NCBI RefSeq assembly: GCF_004364245.1
Contig: NZ_SOAV01000004.1
Coordinates: 434,001 to 498,000 of the forward strand
Source: Streptomyces sp. BK208
GTDB lineage: Bacteria; Actinomycetota; Actinomycetes; Streptomycetales; Streptomycetaceae
Length of the DNA: 64,000 nt
Reading direction: 5' to 3'
Shown: one piece after another, positions 51,180 through 60,041 of the stretch
Layout of the letters: every line of letters begins with the position of its first letter
Position numbering within the stretch: position 1 is the first letter of the stretch
Made by a program: the position numbers and the translations under genes
Notes under the pieces: model-generated
Database searches by the model: none
What the model was told of the DNA's origin: nothing
The model's input: only the letters and a program-made list of their open reading frames with translations

Positions 51180-51806
51180 TCACGCGTCCCCGTAGGCCTC
51201 TCCGCCCAGCTCGAACCCGGCGGATCCGGCGGTGGCGTCCGCGAGCCAGGAGCGGAAGGCGCCCACGTCGGCCTCCGGCAGGCCGACCTCGATCGTGACG
51301 GCCTCGGCGTAGCGCACGTCGCGCACCGCGCGGCCCGCGGTGCGCAGGTCGTTCTGGAGCTTGCCGGCCCGCTGGTGGTCGACGGTCACCGTGGCGAGGC
51401 GGAACCGGCGCCGGGTGAGCGTCCCGAGGTCGTCCAGGGCCTCGCCGACCGCGCCGCCGTAGGCGCGGATCAGCCCGCCCGCGCCGAGCTTGACGCCGCC
51501 GTAGTAGCGGGTGACGACGGCGACGACGTACCGCATGTCGCGGCGCAGCAGCATCTGGAGCATCGGGACGCCCGCGGTGCCGCCCGGCTCTCCGTCGTCA
51601 CTCGCCTTCTGGACGGCGGCGTCGGCCCCCACGACGTACGCCCAGCAGTTGTGCGTGGCGTCCGCGTGCTCCTTGCGGACGCCCGCGATGAACGCCTGGG
51701 CGTCCTGCTCGGTGGCGGCCGGGGCGAGGGAGCACAGGAAGCGCGAGCGGTTGATCTCGGTCTCGTGCACACCCGCGCGGGCGACGGTGCGGTACTCGTC
51801 CTGCAT
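51180..51806 (-). CDS. YigZ/IMPACT family protein
   Basis: 208 residues. The N-terminal UPF0029 domain has the signature DDGEPGGTAGVPML near residue 70 and VTRYYGGVKLGAGGL; a C-terminal DUF1949 domain follows. Role in bacteria is unclear; the eukaryotic IMPACT homologue modulates translation control. ATG 51806. Confidence 0.92.
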   Translation of the reverse strand: MQDEYRTVARAGVHETEINRSRFLCSLAPAATEQDAQAFIAGVRKEHADATHNCWAYVVGADAAVQKASDDGEPGGTAGVPMLQMLLRRDMRYVVAVVTRYYGGVKLGAGGLIRAYGGAVGEALDDLGTLTRRRFRLATVTVDHQRAGKLQNDLRTAGRAVRDVRYAEAVTIEVGLPEADVGAFRSWLADATAGSAGFELGGEAYGDA

Positions 51807-51877
51807 CCGGCCAGCCTATGCGCTCGTCGCGGCGCACCTGCCGGGGGCGCCGCCGCGGCCCGCGGTGACGTCCGGCG

Positions 51878-52591
51878 TCACGGTGCGGTCCCGACGTCCC
51901 GGGTGAGGTGGAGGCCGAGGAAGCGGTCGGCGTACGCGAAGATCTCGAACCGGGCTCCGTCCGGCAGGTCCGGGTCGGTCTCCACCCGGTGCAGGACGCT
52001 CAGCACCGCGGGCGCGTCCAGGTCCTCCTCCCAGGCGGCCCGCAGCCGGTCGCGCACCTCGGCCGGTACCGGTCGCGAGGGCTGCCGGGCCCAGTCGGCG
52101 ACCGCGCGGCGCAGGCGGGCGAGGGTGGCCCGGGACGCGTCCAGCGCGGTCGCGTCCAGCTCCACGCGCGCGTGGTGGTGCCGTTCCAGCAGGGCAAGGC
52201 GCACGGCGTCGGGGTCCGCGAGATCGAGGGCGGCGGGGTGCACGGGGCCGACGGCGACCGTGGCCGCGTCCGGGGCGTCCCCGCCGTCGCCCCGCACGCG
52301 GACGCCCTGCCCGGCGCCGGGGCCGTGGCCCGCTGCGGCGTCCTCGAAGGGCCGGACGCCGAGGGCGGCGGCGTCCTCACGCAGCCGGTCCCCGCCGGCG
52401 GCGCCGGTCAGCACCGCCCACACGGGCGTGCCGTCGAGTTCCAGGGCGCGCACCAGCAGGTCCGCGACCAGCAGGACGCGCAGGGCGGTGCCGTCACGCC
52501 CCGGCACGTGCGCCTCGACACGGGTCGGCGCGCGCCGGGCGGGCGCGGCGGGGACGGTCTCTCCGGTACGGGCGTCGATGATGCGCAGCAC
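51878..52591 (-). CDS. Hypothetical protein with cysteinyl-tRNA-synthetase-like elements
   Basis: 237 residues, conserved in streptomycetes as far as I recall. LRVLLVADLLVRALELDG and the C-terminal helical part (LRAAWEEDLDAPAVLSVLHRVE) resemble the CysRS core and DALR anticodon region, but HIGH and KMSK motifs are absent. It is probably not a synthetase. GTG 52591 is chosen from the MLRIIDARTG start; the longer frame is antisense to other genes. Confidence 0.72.
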   Translation of the reverse strand: MLRIIDARTGETVPAAPARRAPTRVEAHVPGRDGTALRVLLVADLLVRALELDGTPVWAVLTGAAGGDRLREDAAALGVRPFEDAAAGHGPGAGQGVRVRGDGGDAPDAATVAVGPVHPAALDLADPDAVRLALLERHHHARVELDATALDASRATLARLRRAVADWARQPSRPVPAEVRDRLRAAWEEDLDAPAVLSVLHRVETDPDLPDGARFEIFAYADRFLGLHLTRDVGTAP

Positions 52592-52741
52592 GAGGCGAGC
52601 GTAGGCGGGGCGGGGCGGCGGCGCACCGGGGCGCGCTCGCCGGCCGCACTTCCGGAGGGCGGGAATCCCGGCACGTCGCCGTCCGTTGTCCCGACCGGGT
52701 GGCCCGATCCGCGGGCCGCCCGGAGTGCGAGGAGGCCACCG

Positions 52742-53149
52742 GTGTACGGCGACGAGGCTACCGTCCGCAAGATCCTCACCGAGCTGGGCGACACCTGGGC
52801 CGTGGTGGGCCTGTCGAACAACCGGCAGCGCGCGGCGTACGGCGTCGCCGAGGTGCTGCAGCGCTTCGGCAAGCGCGTCGTGCCCGTGCATCCCAAGGCG
52901 GAGACGGTGCACGGCGAGCAGGGGTACGCCTCGCTCGCGGACGTCCCGTTCGACGTGGACGTCGTGGACGTCTTCGTCAACAGCGAGCTGGCCGGAGCGG
53001 TCGCCGACGACGCGGTCGCCAAGGGCGCGAGGGCCGTCTGGTTCCAGCTCGGCGTGGTCGACGAGGCGGCGTACGACCGGACCCGGGCCGCGGGTCTCGA
53101 CATGGTGATGGACCGCTGCCCGGCCATCGAGATCCCGCGACTGGGCTGA
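52742..53149 (+). CDS. CoA-binding domain protein (YccU-like)
   Basis: 135 residues, one Rossmann-type CoA-binding domain: WAVVGLSNNRQRAAYGV, VVPVHPKAETVHGE and VWFQLGVVDEAAYDR. GTG 52742 follows GAGGAGG. A tandem 13-bp duplication covers the stop codon without altering the protein. Function unknown; these proteins may sense CoA. Confidence 0.9.
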   Translation: MYGDEATVRKILTELGDTWAVVGLSNNRQRAAYGVAEVLQRFGKRVVPVHPKAETVHGEQGYASLADVPFDVDVVDVFVNSELAGAVADDAVAKGARAVWFQLGVVDEAAYDRTRAAGLDMVMDRCPAIEIPRLG

Positions 53150-53165
53150 TCAACTGGGCTGATCA
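53140..53165. repeat. 13-bp tandem duplication spanning the stop codon
   Basis: ACTGGGCTGATCA occurs at 53140-53152 and 53153-53165. The first copy carries the CoA-binding gene's stop. Confidence 0.85.
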
Positions 53166-53364
53166 GCCGGGCGGCTTCCCGGTCCGTGTACCGCGCACGC
53201 CGGTGGAGTGCGGCCGGGCCCCCTCGGTGGTCCGACCGCTCTTCGGCCTTGTCGCCCCGCTCACCGCGGGCGCCGGTGGCCGCGGGGCGGGGCCGCCCCG
53301 TCCTCTCCCGCACGAGGGCGTCCCCGCCGTTCCCGTGGAGTCGCCCCGCCGTCATAATGTGCGC

Positions 53365-54588
53365 GTGCCCACGCCTTCCCCCCACGCCGGCTCCGCCGCG
53401 CCACGGCGCTTTCCCGTCGTCGTGGTGGGTGCCGGTCCCGCCGGACTGACCGTCGGCAACATCCTGCGCGCCGCGGGCGTCGACTGCCTGGTGCTGGAGA
53501 CCGAGACCCGCGAGTTCGTCGAGCGCCGACCGCGGGCCGGGGTCATCGAGGAGTGGGCCGTACGCGGTCTGGAGCGGCGCGGGCTGGCCCAAACCCTGCT
53601 GCGGCAGACACAGACGCACACCGAGTGCGAGTTCCGCTTCGCCGGTGAGCGGTACCGCTTCGCCTACACGGAGCTGACGGGACGTCATCACTACTTCTAC
53701 CCGCAGCAGTTCCTGGTGACGGACCTGGTCAGGGAGTACGCGGACGTGCGGGGCGGGGAGATCCGGTTCGGTGTGCGGGAGGTGCGCCTGCACGGGACCG
53801 GGTCCGGGCGGCCGTCGGTGTCGTACGTGTGCCCGCACTCGGGTGAACGCCAGGTCGTGGAGGCGGACTTCGTCGCGGGCTGCGACGGTGCGCGCGGTGT
53901 GACGCGGGCGTCGCTGCCTGCCGGGCGGGCCCGCATCGCCCGCCACGACTACGGCGTCGGCTGGCTGGCGCTGCTGGCCGAGGCGCCGCCGTCCTCGGAG
54001 TGCGTGGTGTTCGGCATGCATCCACGGGGTTTCGCCGGGCACATGGCGCGCGGCCCCGAGGTGACCCGCTACTACCTCCAGTGTCCGCCGGGCGACGACC
54101 CGGAGAACTGGCCGCACGAACGGGTCTGGGCCGAGCTGCGGGCACGGCTCGACGCGAAGGACGCACCGCCGCTCCGCGAGGGGCGGCTGATCGAGAAGCG
54201 CGTGCTGGACATGCACGGCTATGTGGTGGAGCCGATGGCGTTCGGGCGGCTCTTCCTGGCCGGGGACGCGGCCCACCTGACCGCGCCCGTCGCGGCCAAG
54301 GGCCTGAACCTCGCTCTGCACGACGCCTTCCTGCTCGGCGACGGGCTGGTCGCCTCCCTGACGAAGGGCGACGACTCGGCGCTGTCCGGCTACTCGGCAG
54401 CGTGCCTGGCCCGGGTGTGGGACTACCAGGAGTTCTCCCGGTGGCTCGCGGAGATGTACCACGGCACGGCGTCGGGGGACGCCTTCCGCGCGGGTGCCGC
54501 CCGGGCACGGCTGCACCGCCTGTTCTCCTCGCCGGTCGCGGCGGCGGAGTTCGCCGAGCGGTACCTCGGCGTGCGGACGACCGGCTGA
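53365..54588 (+). CDS. 4-hydroxybenzoate 3-monooxygenase-like FAD enzyme (PobA family)
   Basis: 407 residues, class A flavin hydroxylase. GxGxxG is VVVGAGPAGLTVG near residue 20; RPRAGVIEEWAV, HHYFYPQQFLVTDL (substrate region) and LAGDAAHLTAPVAAKGLNLA (GD motif) all match PobA. It should turn 4-hydroxybenzoate into protocatechuate with NAD(P)H. GTG 53365; the GTG at 53359 is equally close. Monocistronic. Confidence 0.88.
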   Translation: MPTPSPHAGSAAPRRFPVVVVGAGPAGLTVGNILRAAGVDCLVLETETREFVERRPRAGVIEEWAVRGLERRGLAQTLLRQTQTHTECEFRFAGERYRFAYTELTGRHHYFYPQQFLVTDLVREYADVRGGEIRFGVREVRLHGTGSGRPSVSYVCPHSGERQVVEADFVAGCDGARGVTRASLPAGRARIARHDYGVGWLALLAEAPPSSECVVFGMHPRGFAGHMARGPEVTRYYLQCPPGDDPENWPHERVWAELRARLDAKDAPPLREGRLIEKRVLDMHGYVVEPMAFGRLFLAGDAAHLTAPVAAKGLNLALHDAFLLGDGLVASLTKGDDSALSGYSAACLARVWDYQEFSRWLAEMYHGTASGDAFRAGAARARLHRLFSSPVAAAEFAERYLGVRTTG

Positions 54589-54822
54589 GCGCCCGGCCGG
54601 ACGGGCACGCCGGGCCAGGCCGCCGTACGGCACGGCGGTGGCCGGGCCGTTCAGCGTCACGCCAGACCAGGCCGTTCAGCCGTACGGCGGCCGGTCGCCG
54701 AGCCGGTGGCCGGCCGCGTTCAGCGCGACGCCTGCCGGACGGCGTGGCTTCCCGTCGGGCAGGGAGTACACGGCCTGGTGCCCTTTTTCCTGGCGTTCGT
54801 CCACCACGCGCCCGCGGGACGG

Positions 54823-55380
54823 TCAGGCGGTGCCAAGACCGTCCAGGACCTCGGCGCCGGGCAGCTCCGCGAAGGCCTTGCCGGGCACGAGCAGCTTGCC
54901 GCGCCGGCGTCCGCTGCCGACGAGCACGTACGGCAGGTCGACGACGGCCGAGTCGACGAGCACGGGCCAGTCGCCGGGCAGGCCGATCGGCGTGATGCCG
55001 CCGTACTCCATGCCGGTCTCGCCGGTGGCCGTGTCCATCGGGGCGAAGGAGGCCTTGCGCGCACCGAGGTGACGGCGCACGACGCCGTTGACGTCGACCC
55101 GGGTGGTGGAGAGCACCACGCAGGCGGCGAGCGTCGTGCCGGCGCCCCGCTTGCCGTTGACGACCACGCAGTTGGCGGACTGTTCGAGCAGCTCACGGCC
55201 GTAGTGCTCGACGAAGGTCGCGGTGTCGGCCCATTCCGGTTCGGTGTCGACGTAGAGGATCTGGTCGGCCGGGACGGTTCCGCTCCAGCGCCGTACGGCG
55301 TCGGCGACCGGGCGGGTCAGGTCGTCGAGGCGGTCCGGGGCGGGCGTGGCGCTGTCGAAGTTCCCGATGGGTGCGTGCAT
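54823..55380 (-). CDS. YbaK/EbsC-type aminoacyl-tRNA deacylase-like protein
   Basis: 185 residues. YbaK/ProX editing domain: EHYGRELLEQSANCVVVNG and GMEYGGITPIGLPGDWPVLVD. The family removes mischarged amino acids from tRNA(Pro) or related tRNAs. An N-terminal 40-residue extension is present. ATG 55380. Confidence 0.88.
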   Translation of the reverse strand: MHAPIGNFDSATPAPDRLDDLTRPVADAVRRWSGTVPADQILYVDTEPEWADTATFVEHYGRELLEQSANCVVVNGKRGAGTTLAACVVLSTTRVDVNGVVRRHLGARKASFAPMDTATGETGMEYGGITPIGLPGDWPVLVDSAVVDLPYVLVGSGRRRGKLLVPGKAFAELPGAEVLDGLGTA

Positions 55381-55423
55381 GGCGGCACGCTAGCAACGGC
55401 GCGCGGTGCGGCGATCGGCCGTC

Positions 55424-56029
55424 TCAGCGGACGGGCGGCACCGAGACCGCCATGATCATGTCCATCGGTCCGTCGCCCTCGTTGCCGTACGTGTGCGGGG
55501 TGTCGGACGGGAAGGAGGCACTCGCACCCGTCGGCACGCGGTGAGCGGTCCCGTCCACGGTGAGGGTGAGTTCCCCGGCGGTGACGTGCACCAGCTCGAC
55601 CGTGCCGGTGGGGTGCGGGTCGGAGGGGCTGTTGTCGCCCGGCATCAGCCGCCACTCCCACATCTCCAGCGGGCCGGGCGCCTCCACCCCGGCGAGGAGG
55701 CGGCTGAAGCTCCCGGCGTCCGTGTGCCAGAGGCGCACGGCCTGTTCGGCCGGGACGACGCGGACCGTGGGGCCCTGCTCCCAGTCGAGCAGCGTGGTGA
55801 TGCTGACGCCGAGCGCGTCGCCGATCTTGACGACGGTGCCGAGACTGGGGTTGGTGCGCGCCTGTTCGATCTGGATGAGCATGCCCCGGCTGACACCGGC
55901 GCGCGCGGCCAGCGCCTCCAGCGTGAAGCCGCGCTCGGCGCGCCAGCGCTTGACGTTGCGCGCCAGGGAATGGGTCAGCAGGTCGAGGTCCGCCACGTTC
56001 CGTCCAGGGACTCGTACAGGTGCGTGCAT
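55424..56029 (-). CDS. XRE-cupin transcriptional regulator
   Basis: 201 residues: helix-turn-helix at 20-75 (TLEALAARAGVSRGMLIQIEQART) and a C-terminal cupin domain (about 120-195, VTAGELTLTVDGTAHRV and SDTPHTYGNEG). Such regulators respond to small ligands and often control neighbouring amino-acid or amine catabolism genes. It precedes the YbaK gene in the same direction by 43 bp, so they may form an operon. Confidence 0.9.
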   Translation of the reverse strand: MHAPVRVPGRNVADLDLLTHSLARNVKRWRAERGFTLEALAARAGVSRGMLIQIEQARTNPSLGTVVKIGDALGVSITTLLDWEQGPTVRVVPAEQAVRLWHTDAGSFSRLLAGVEAPGPLEMWEWRLMPGDNSPSDPHPTGTVELVHVTAGELTLTVDGTAHRVPTGASASFPSDTPHTYGNEGDGPMDMIMAVSVPPVR

Positions 56030-56270
56030 GAGGGTGGATGAGAGGGTGCAGCGCGGTGAACCACGGTCGACTGCACCGGAAGGTCCACCGAACTGTACTG
56101 CGACGCGACCGGCTCATGACAGCGCCGGCGGCCCCGGCCACCCGGCCGCTGTCCGCCGACGGCCGACCGCCCGGACACCTGAGCACGCCCCGTCACGGTC
56201 GCGGCCGTACCGCGGACCCGACGGTGAACGCTGCGAACCGCGCGCCGGGGGCGCCTCGGCCCCCGGCCCG

Positions 56271-57077
56271 TCAGCCCTCGGCGGCCGGTTCCGCGAGTCT
56301 GCCCGGCGCCCGTTCCGGGGTCTCGTCCAGCGCGGCGAGCCTGGCCACCGCCTCGTCGTCCAGCTTGGACAGCTCCCGCAGCTGTCCCGGCGTGATCCCG
56401 TCGGGGATCGGCACCGGGGCCGGGGTCCGCAGCGGCGGCTGCCAGCCCTCGGCGGGTGTCCAGCGCCGTACGACGCGGGCGGGGGCGCCCGCCACCACGG
56501 CGTGGTCGGGGACTGTGCCCCGGACCACGGCACCGGCGGCCACGACCACGTTCCGCCCGATCCGCGCGCCGGGCAGGATCACCGCGCCGGTGCCGATCCA
56601 GCAGCCGGTGCCGATCTCCACCGGGTCCATCCGCGGCCACTGCTTCCCGATGGGCTGGTGCGGGTCGTCGTAGGAGTGGTTGGTGGAGGTGACGTAGACG
56701 TACGGGCCGAAGTAGCAGTCGCTGCCGATGGTGACGGTGGTGTCGGCGATGACATGGCTGCCGCGGCCGAGGACGACCCCGTCGCCGATGCGCAGGATCG
56801 GCTCGGGGCCGAGGTCGAGGTCGGGCATGAGGCCGGCGGTCAGCGTGACCTGCTCGCCGATGATGCAGTGGGCGCCGACGTGGATCCAGGGCTCGCCGAA
56901 GACCGTGCCGAGCGGGAAGGCGAGCCGGGTGCCCGTGCCCAGCGCGCCGAAGCGGAAGCGCCCGGGGTGCGCGGCGGTGACGGAGCCGGTGCGCTGCACC
57001 CAGGCCCAGCCCGCGTGGACGGCCCGCTGGGCGAGGCGGCTCCGCCAGGACGAGAACGTGTTCTTGCGGTGGGGCAC
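56271..57077 (-). CDS. Left-handed beta-helix acyltransferase (maltose/galactoside O-acetyltransferase-like)
   Basis: 268 residues with hexapeptide repeats from about 70 to 205 (VGAHCIIGEQVTLTAG, IGTGCWIGTGAVILPGARIG). Acetyl-CoA dependent; the acceptor is unknown. GTG 57077 is chosen (VPHRKNTF); the longer frame to 57101 is possible. The last 50 residues form a helical tail. Confidence 0.85.
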   Translation of the reverse strand: MPHRKNTFSSWRSRLAQRAVHAGWAWVQRTGSVTAAHPGRFRFGALGTGTRLAFPLGTVFGEPWIHVGAHCIIGEQVTLTAGLMPDLDLGPEPILRIGDGVVLGRGSHVIADTTVTIGSDCYFGPYVYVTSTNHSYDDPHQPIGKQWPRMDPVEIGTGCWIGTGAVILPGARIGRNVVVAAGAVVRGTVPDHAVVAGAPARVVRRWTPAEGWQPPLRTPAPVPIPDGITPGQLRELSKLDDEAVARLAALDETPERAPGRLAEPAAEG

Positions 57078-57183
57078 CCGCTCACGGTAGTCCGCGCGCA
57101 CCGCGGCCAGGACGGCACCGTGCTGTGATCTTCACCCCACCGGGTGGCGTACGGTGCCGTACAACACCCGAGCAGGAGGCGAA

Positions 57184-57720
57184 ATGACGCAGAAGGCGCT
57201 GATCACGGGCATCGGCGGCAAGGACCCGAAGGTGGACCCCGAGGCCTTCGTGGCACCGACGTCCTCCGTCGTCGGGGACGTGACGCTGCACGCGGGAGCG
57301 AGCGTCTGGTACGGCGCGGTGCTGCGCGGCGACGTCGAGCGGATCTCGGTCGGCGCGAGCAGCAACGTCCAGGACAACTGCACGCTCCATGCCGACCCCG
57401 GCTTCCCCGTCACCGTCGGCGAGCGCGTCTCCATCGGGCACAACGCCGTGGTGCACGGCGCCACCGTCGAGGACGACTGCCTGATCGGCATGGGCGCCAC
57501 GGTCCTCAACGGCGCGGTGATCGGCGCCGGTTCACTGGTCGCCGCCCAGGCACTCGTGCCGCAGGGGATGCGCGTGCCGCCGGGGTCGCTGGTGGCGGGG
57601 GTGCCGGCGAAGGTGAGGCGGGAGCTGACGGAGGAGGAGCGTCAGGGCGTCACGCTGAACGGCACGATGTACGCGGCGCTGGCCGGGCAGCACCGGGATG
57701 CGCTGGGGGAGGTTCTGTAG
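57184..57720 (+). CDS. Gamma-class carbonic anhydrase-like protein
   Basis: 178 residues, left-handed beta-helix with the Zn ligands in GERVSIGHNAVVHG (His) and QDNCTLHAD. It should hydrate CO2 or be an acyltransferase relative (PaaY). ATG 57184 with AGGAGG at 57173-57178. Confidence 0.92.
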   Translation: MTQKALITGIGGKDPKVDPEAFVAPTSSVVGDVTLHAGASVWYGAVLRGDVERISVGASSNVQDNCTLHADPGFPVTVGERVSIGHNAVVHGATVEDDCLIGMGATVLNGAVIGAGSLVAAQALVPQGMRVPPGSLVAGVPAKVRRELTEEERQGVTLNGTMYAALAGQHRDALGEVL

Positions 57721-57781
57721 CACGCCGTGCGCGCGGGGTGGCCGCGGTGGCTCGCGCGGTCCCCCGCCTCCGCGGGGCGCT

Positions 57782-58417
57782 TCAGTCCCCGGCGGTCGCG
57801 GGCTCGGGCTCCGCCTGGGCCCTGCCCGCCCTGCGCTTGACGACCAGCATCGAGGCGACGCCGATCAGGACCGCCACCACCAGGCCCAGCCAGGAGAAGC
57901 GCTTGAGCCAGTCCTCCGCGACCACGCCGACGTAGTAGATGACGGCGGTGGTGCCGCCGGCCCAGACGATGCCGCCGAGGACGTTGGCGATCAGGAACTT
58001 CCAGTACGGCATCCGCAGCACACCGGCCAGCGGGCCCGCGAAGATGCGCAGCAGGGCGACGAAGCGGCCGAAGAACACGGCCCACATGCCCCACTTCTGG
58101 AAGGACCGCTCGGCGGTGGCCACGTGCCCCTCGCTGAAGTGCTTGGGGAACTTCCCGCCCAGCCAGGCCAGCAGGGGCCGGCCGCCCTTGCGGCCGATGG
58201 CGTATCCGATGGAGTCGCCGATCACCGCGCCCGCGCTGGCGCAGATGCCGAGGACCAGCGGGTCGATCCCGCCGTGCTGCGACGACAGCAGGGCCGCCGA
58301 CACCAGGATGATCTCGCCGGGCAACGGGATGCCCAGGCTCTCCAGACCGATGACCAGCGCGACGGCTGCGTAGACGGCCACCGCGGGCACCGTGTCGAGC
58401 CATTCCTGGACGTGCAA
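57782..58417 (-). CDS. DedA-family membrane protein
   Basis: 211 residues with four or five membrane segments. LPGEIILVSAA, GDSIGYAIGRKGG and FFGRFVALLRIFAGPLAG are the DedA signatures. Homologues move lipid carriers (undecaprenyl phosphate or PE) across the membrane. ATG 58417. Confidence 0.92.
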   Translation of the reverse strand: MHVQEWLDTVPAVAVYAAVALVIGLESLGIPLPGEIILVSAALLSSQHGGIDPLVLGICASAGAVIGDSIGYAIGRKGGRPLLAWLGGKFPKHFSEGHVATAERSFQKWGMWAVFFGRFVALLRIFAGPLAGVLRMPYWKFLIANVLGGIVWAGGTTAVIYYVGVVAEDWLKRFSWLGLVVAVLIGVASMLVVKRRAGRAQAEPEPATAGD

Positions 58418-58444
58418 CGCCCCACCCTCCGCTTCGGATACCTG

Positions 58445-58478
58445 TTCCCGGTGCGCCTCGGTCGAGGCGCACCGGGAA
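58445..58478 (-). terminator. 15-bp perfect stem terminator after the hotdog gene
   Basis: Arms 58445-58459 and 58464-58478 pair perfectly across GGTC, 20 bp after the hotdog stop on the minus strand. It also precedes the DedA gene, separating the two transcripts. Confidence 0.8.
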
Positions 58479-58498
58479 GCGTACCGGGTCGACGCGGC

Positions 58499-58951
58499 TC
58501 AGCTGTTGGGTCGCAGCGTCCATATGACGGTCATCTCACCCGTCACGGCACCGTCCTCGCGCTGGATGGCGACGCTCACCGGGAACTCCGGGCGGCTGCC
58601 GGCGTCCAGTTCGGCGACGACGTCGGCGGCGGGGCGGCCGAGCGTGGCGGTGGCGGTCACCGGGCCGAGGGCGATCTTCTTGAAGGCGATCTCCGCGGTG
58701 ACCGGCAGCGGCACCGCGCGGCTGAGCTGGTCGCCGAAGGCGGCCAGCACGATCGCGCCGCTGGCCGACTCGCCCAGCGTGAACATGGCTCCGGCGTGCG
58801 GTCCGCCGACGTGGTTGCGGTACTCGCTCTGGTCCGGGAGGGCCAGGACGGCCTTCTCCGGGGTGGTCTCCAGGTACTCGAGGTTCAGGGTCCTGACCAT
58901 CGGCACCGTGGCGGCGAGCAACTCGCCGATCGACATCTGGTCTGCGCTCAT
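58499..58951 (-). CDS. Hotdog-fold thioesterase-like protein (DUF4442/PaaI type)
   Basis: 150 residues with NHVGGPHAGAMFTLGESASGAI near residue 50, the region that carries the acyl-CoA thioesterase active site. Probably cleaves acyl-CoA; substrate unknown. It lies 69 bp from the divergent plus-strand paralog pair. Confidence 0.88.
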   Translation of the reverse strand: MSADQMSIGELLAATVPMVRTLNLEYLETTPEKAVLALPDQSEYRNHVGGPHAGAMFTLGESASGAIVLAAFGDQLSRAVPLPVTAEIAFKKIALGPVTATATLGRPAADVVAELDAGSRPEFPVSVAIQREDGAVTGEMTVIWTLRPNS

Positions 58952-59006
58952 GGAGGCAGGTTACCCGTGAGTAGCTTCCAGGACCAGGCATCTGTGAAGA
59001 TCGCCG

Positions 59007-59012
59007 TATGCT
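59007..59012 (+). promoter_or_regulatory. Candidate -10 box, leaderless start
   Basis: TATGCT ends 8 nt before ATG 59021 and no Shine-Dalgarno sequence is present. The paralog downstream has the same arrangement. Confidence 0.5.
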
Positions 59013-59020
59013 GAGCGCCC

Positions 59021-59965
59021 ATGTGGCCAGGAGAGCAGTCATCCGCCGGCGGACCCGACCCCCGGCAGCCGAACCCGTACCAGCGGCCCGGCTACCGTCA
59101 GCCGTCGCCGTACGGCGGGCAGCAGCAGCCCGCCCCCTGGAACACACCGACGGTCGCCTCCGGCGGGCCGGCCGGACCGGGACCCGGCAGCGGCCGTACC
59201 AAGGTGGTGGCGATCGTCGCCGCCGCGGTCGTGGCGGTCGCCGCCGCCGTGACCGGGGTCGTCCTGTGGGGCGGCGACGAGGACGCCGAGGCCGGGCCCG
59301 GCCCCACCGCGACCTCCCCGGCCGCGTCCCCCGCGGACAACCCGCGCGGTGGGGACGGCTCGCCGAAGGCCACCGTCGAGGGCTGGACCGTCGTGGCCAA
59401 CCCCGAGCGCGGCCTCGCCTTCGACGTACCGGCCACCTGGGTGCCGCAGGCGCGCGACTGGGTCACCTACGTGTCGGAGGACGACGACCCCCAGGAGAAG
59501 CCGCTGGTCGGCATGAAGGCACCCGCCGTCCTGGAGGAGGAGTGGTGCGGGTCGGACGACGACCGGGACGGCTCGGTGGACTACACGCCCCTGGCCAGTG
59601 CGGGCACCCGCGGCAACAACGGTGCGCGCAGCACCGAGGAGATAGCCCGCACCGACTCGGCGGCCTGGGTCTACGGCGGTTACACCCAGCCGGACCGGGA
59701 CAAGGTCGCGACCGGCCCGGTGACGTCCTTCACGACCGCCTCGGGCATCCGGGGCAGCCTCGCCACCTCACGGTCCTCGGGGGTGGCGAAGCAGGACAAG
59801 TGCGACGTGAACGGCAAGGCGACCACCTTCGCCTTCACGTCGGCCGACGGCGACCTGGTCTCGTGGTCGTTCTTCGGCGCCGCGGGCGTCGCCGACGAGG
59901 TGCCCGACGCCACCGTCCGCAAGATCCTGGCCACCGTCAGGGAGTACACCCCGTCGGACTCCTAG
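59021..59965 (+). CDS. Pro/Gln-rich single-pass membrane protein (paralog 1)
   Basis: 314 residues: cytoplasmic Pro/Gln/Tyr-rich head (1-55, NPYQRPGYRQPSPYGG), one membrane helix (about 60-83, VVAIVAAAVVAVAAAVTGVV), a Pro/Ala/Asp linker and an extracytoplasmic domain (115-310) with GWTVVANPERGLAFDVPATW. Shares this layout with the next gene, about 40-50% alike by eye. No function known. Confidence 0.85.
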   Translation: MWPGEQSSAGGPDPRQPNPYQRPGYRQPSPYGGQQQPAPWNTPTVASGGPAGPGPGSGRTKVVAIVAAAVVAVAAAVTGVVLWGGDEDAEAGPGPTATSPAASPADNPRGGDGSPKATVEGWTVVANPERGLAFDVPATWVPQARDWVTYVSEDDDPQEKPLVGMKAPAVLEEEWCGSDDDRDGSVDYTPLASAGTRGNNGARSTEEIARTDSAAWVYGGYTQPDRDKVATGPVTSFTTASGIRGSLATSRSSGVAKQDKCDVNGKATTFAFTSADGDLVSWSFFGAAGVADEVPDATVRKILATVREYTPSDS

Positions 59966-60027
59966 CCCGCCTCGTTTCGGTACGTCCCTGACAAGGGCCG
60001 GTGACCGAATCGTGTCCTGGGCGGCAT

Positions 60028-60033
60028 TAGGGT
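60028..60033 (+). promoter_or_regulatory. Candidate -10 box, leaderless start
   Basis: TAGGGT ends 8 nt before ATG 60042, the same spacing as at 59007-59012. No Shine-Dalgarno sequence. Confidence 0.5.
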
Positions 60034-60041
60034 GACTGCTC

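Noticed and set aside
52699..53364. Extended start of the PobA-like gene overlapping the CoA-binding gene
   Set aside because: The FAD-binding fold begins right after 53365, and the upstream sequence is a shadow of the CoA-binding gene.
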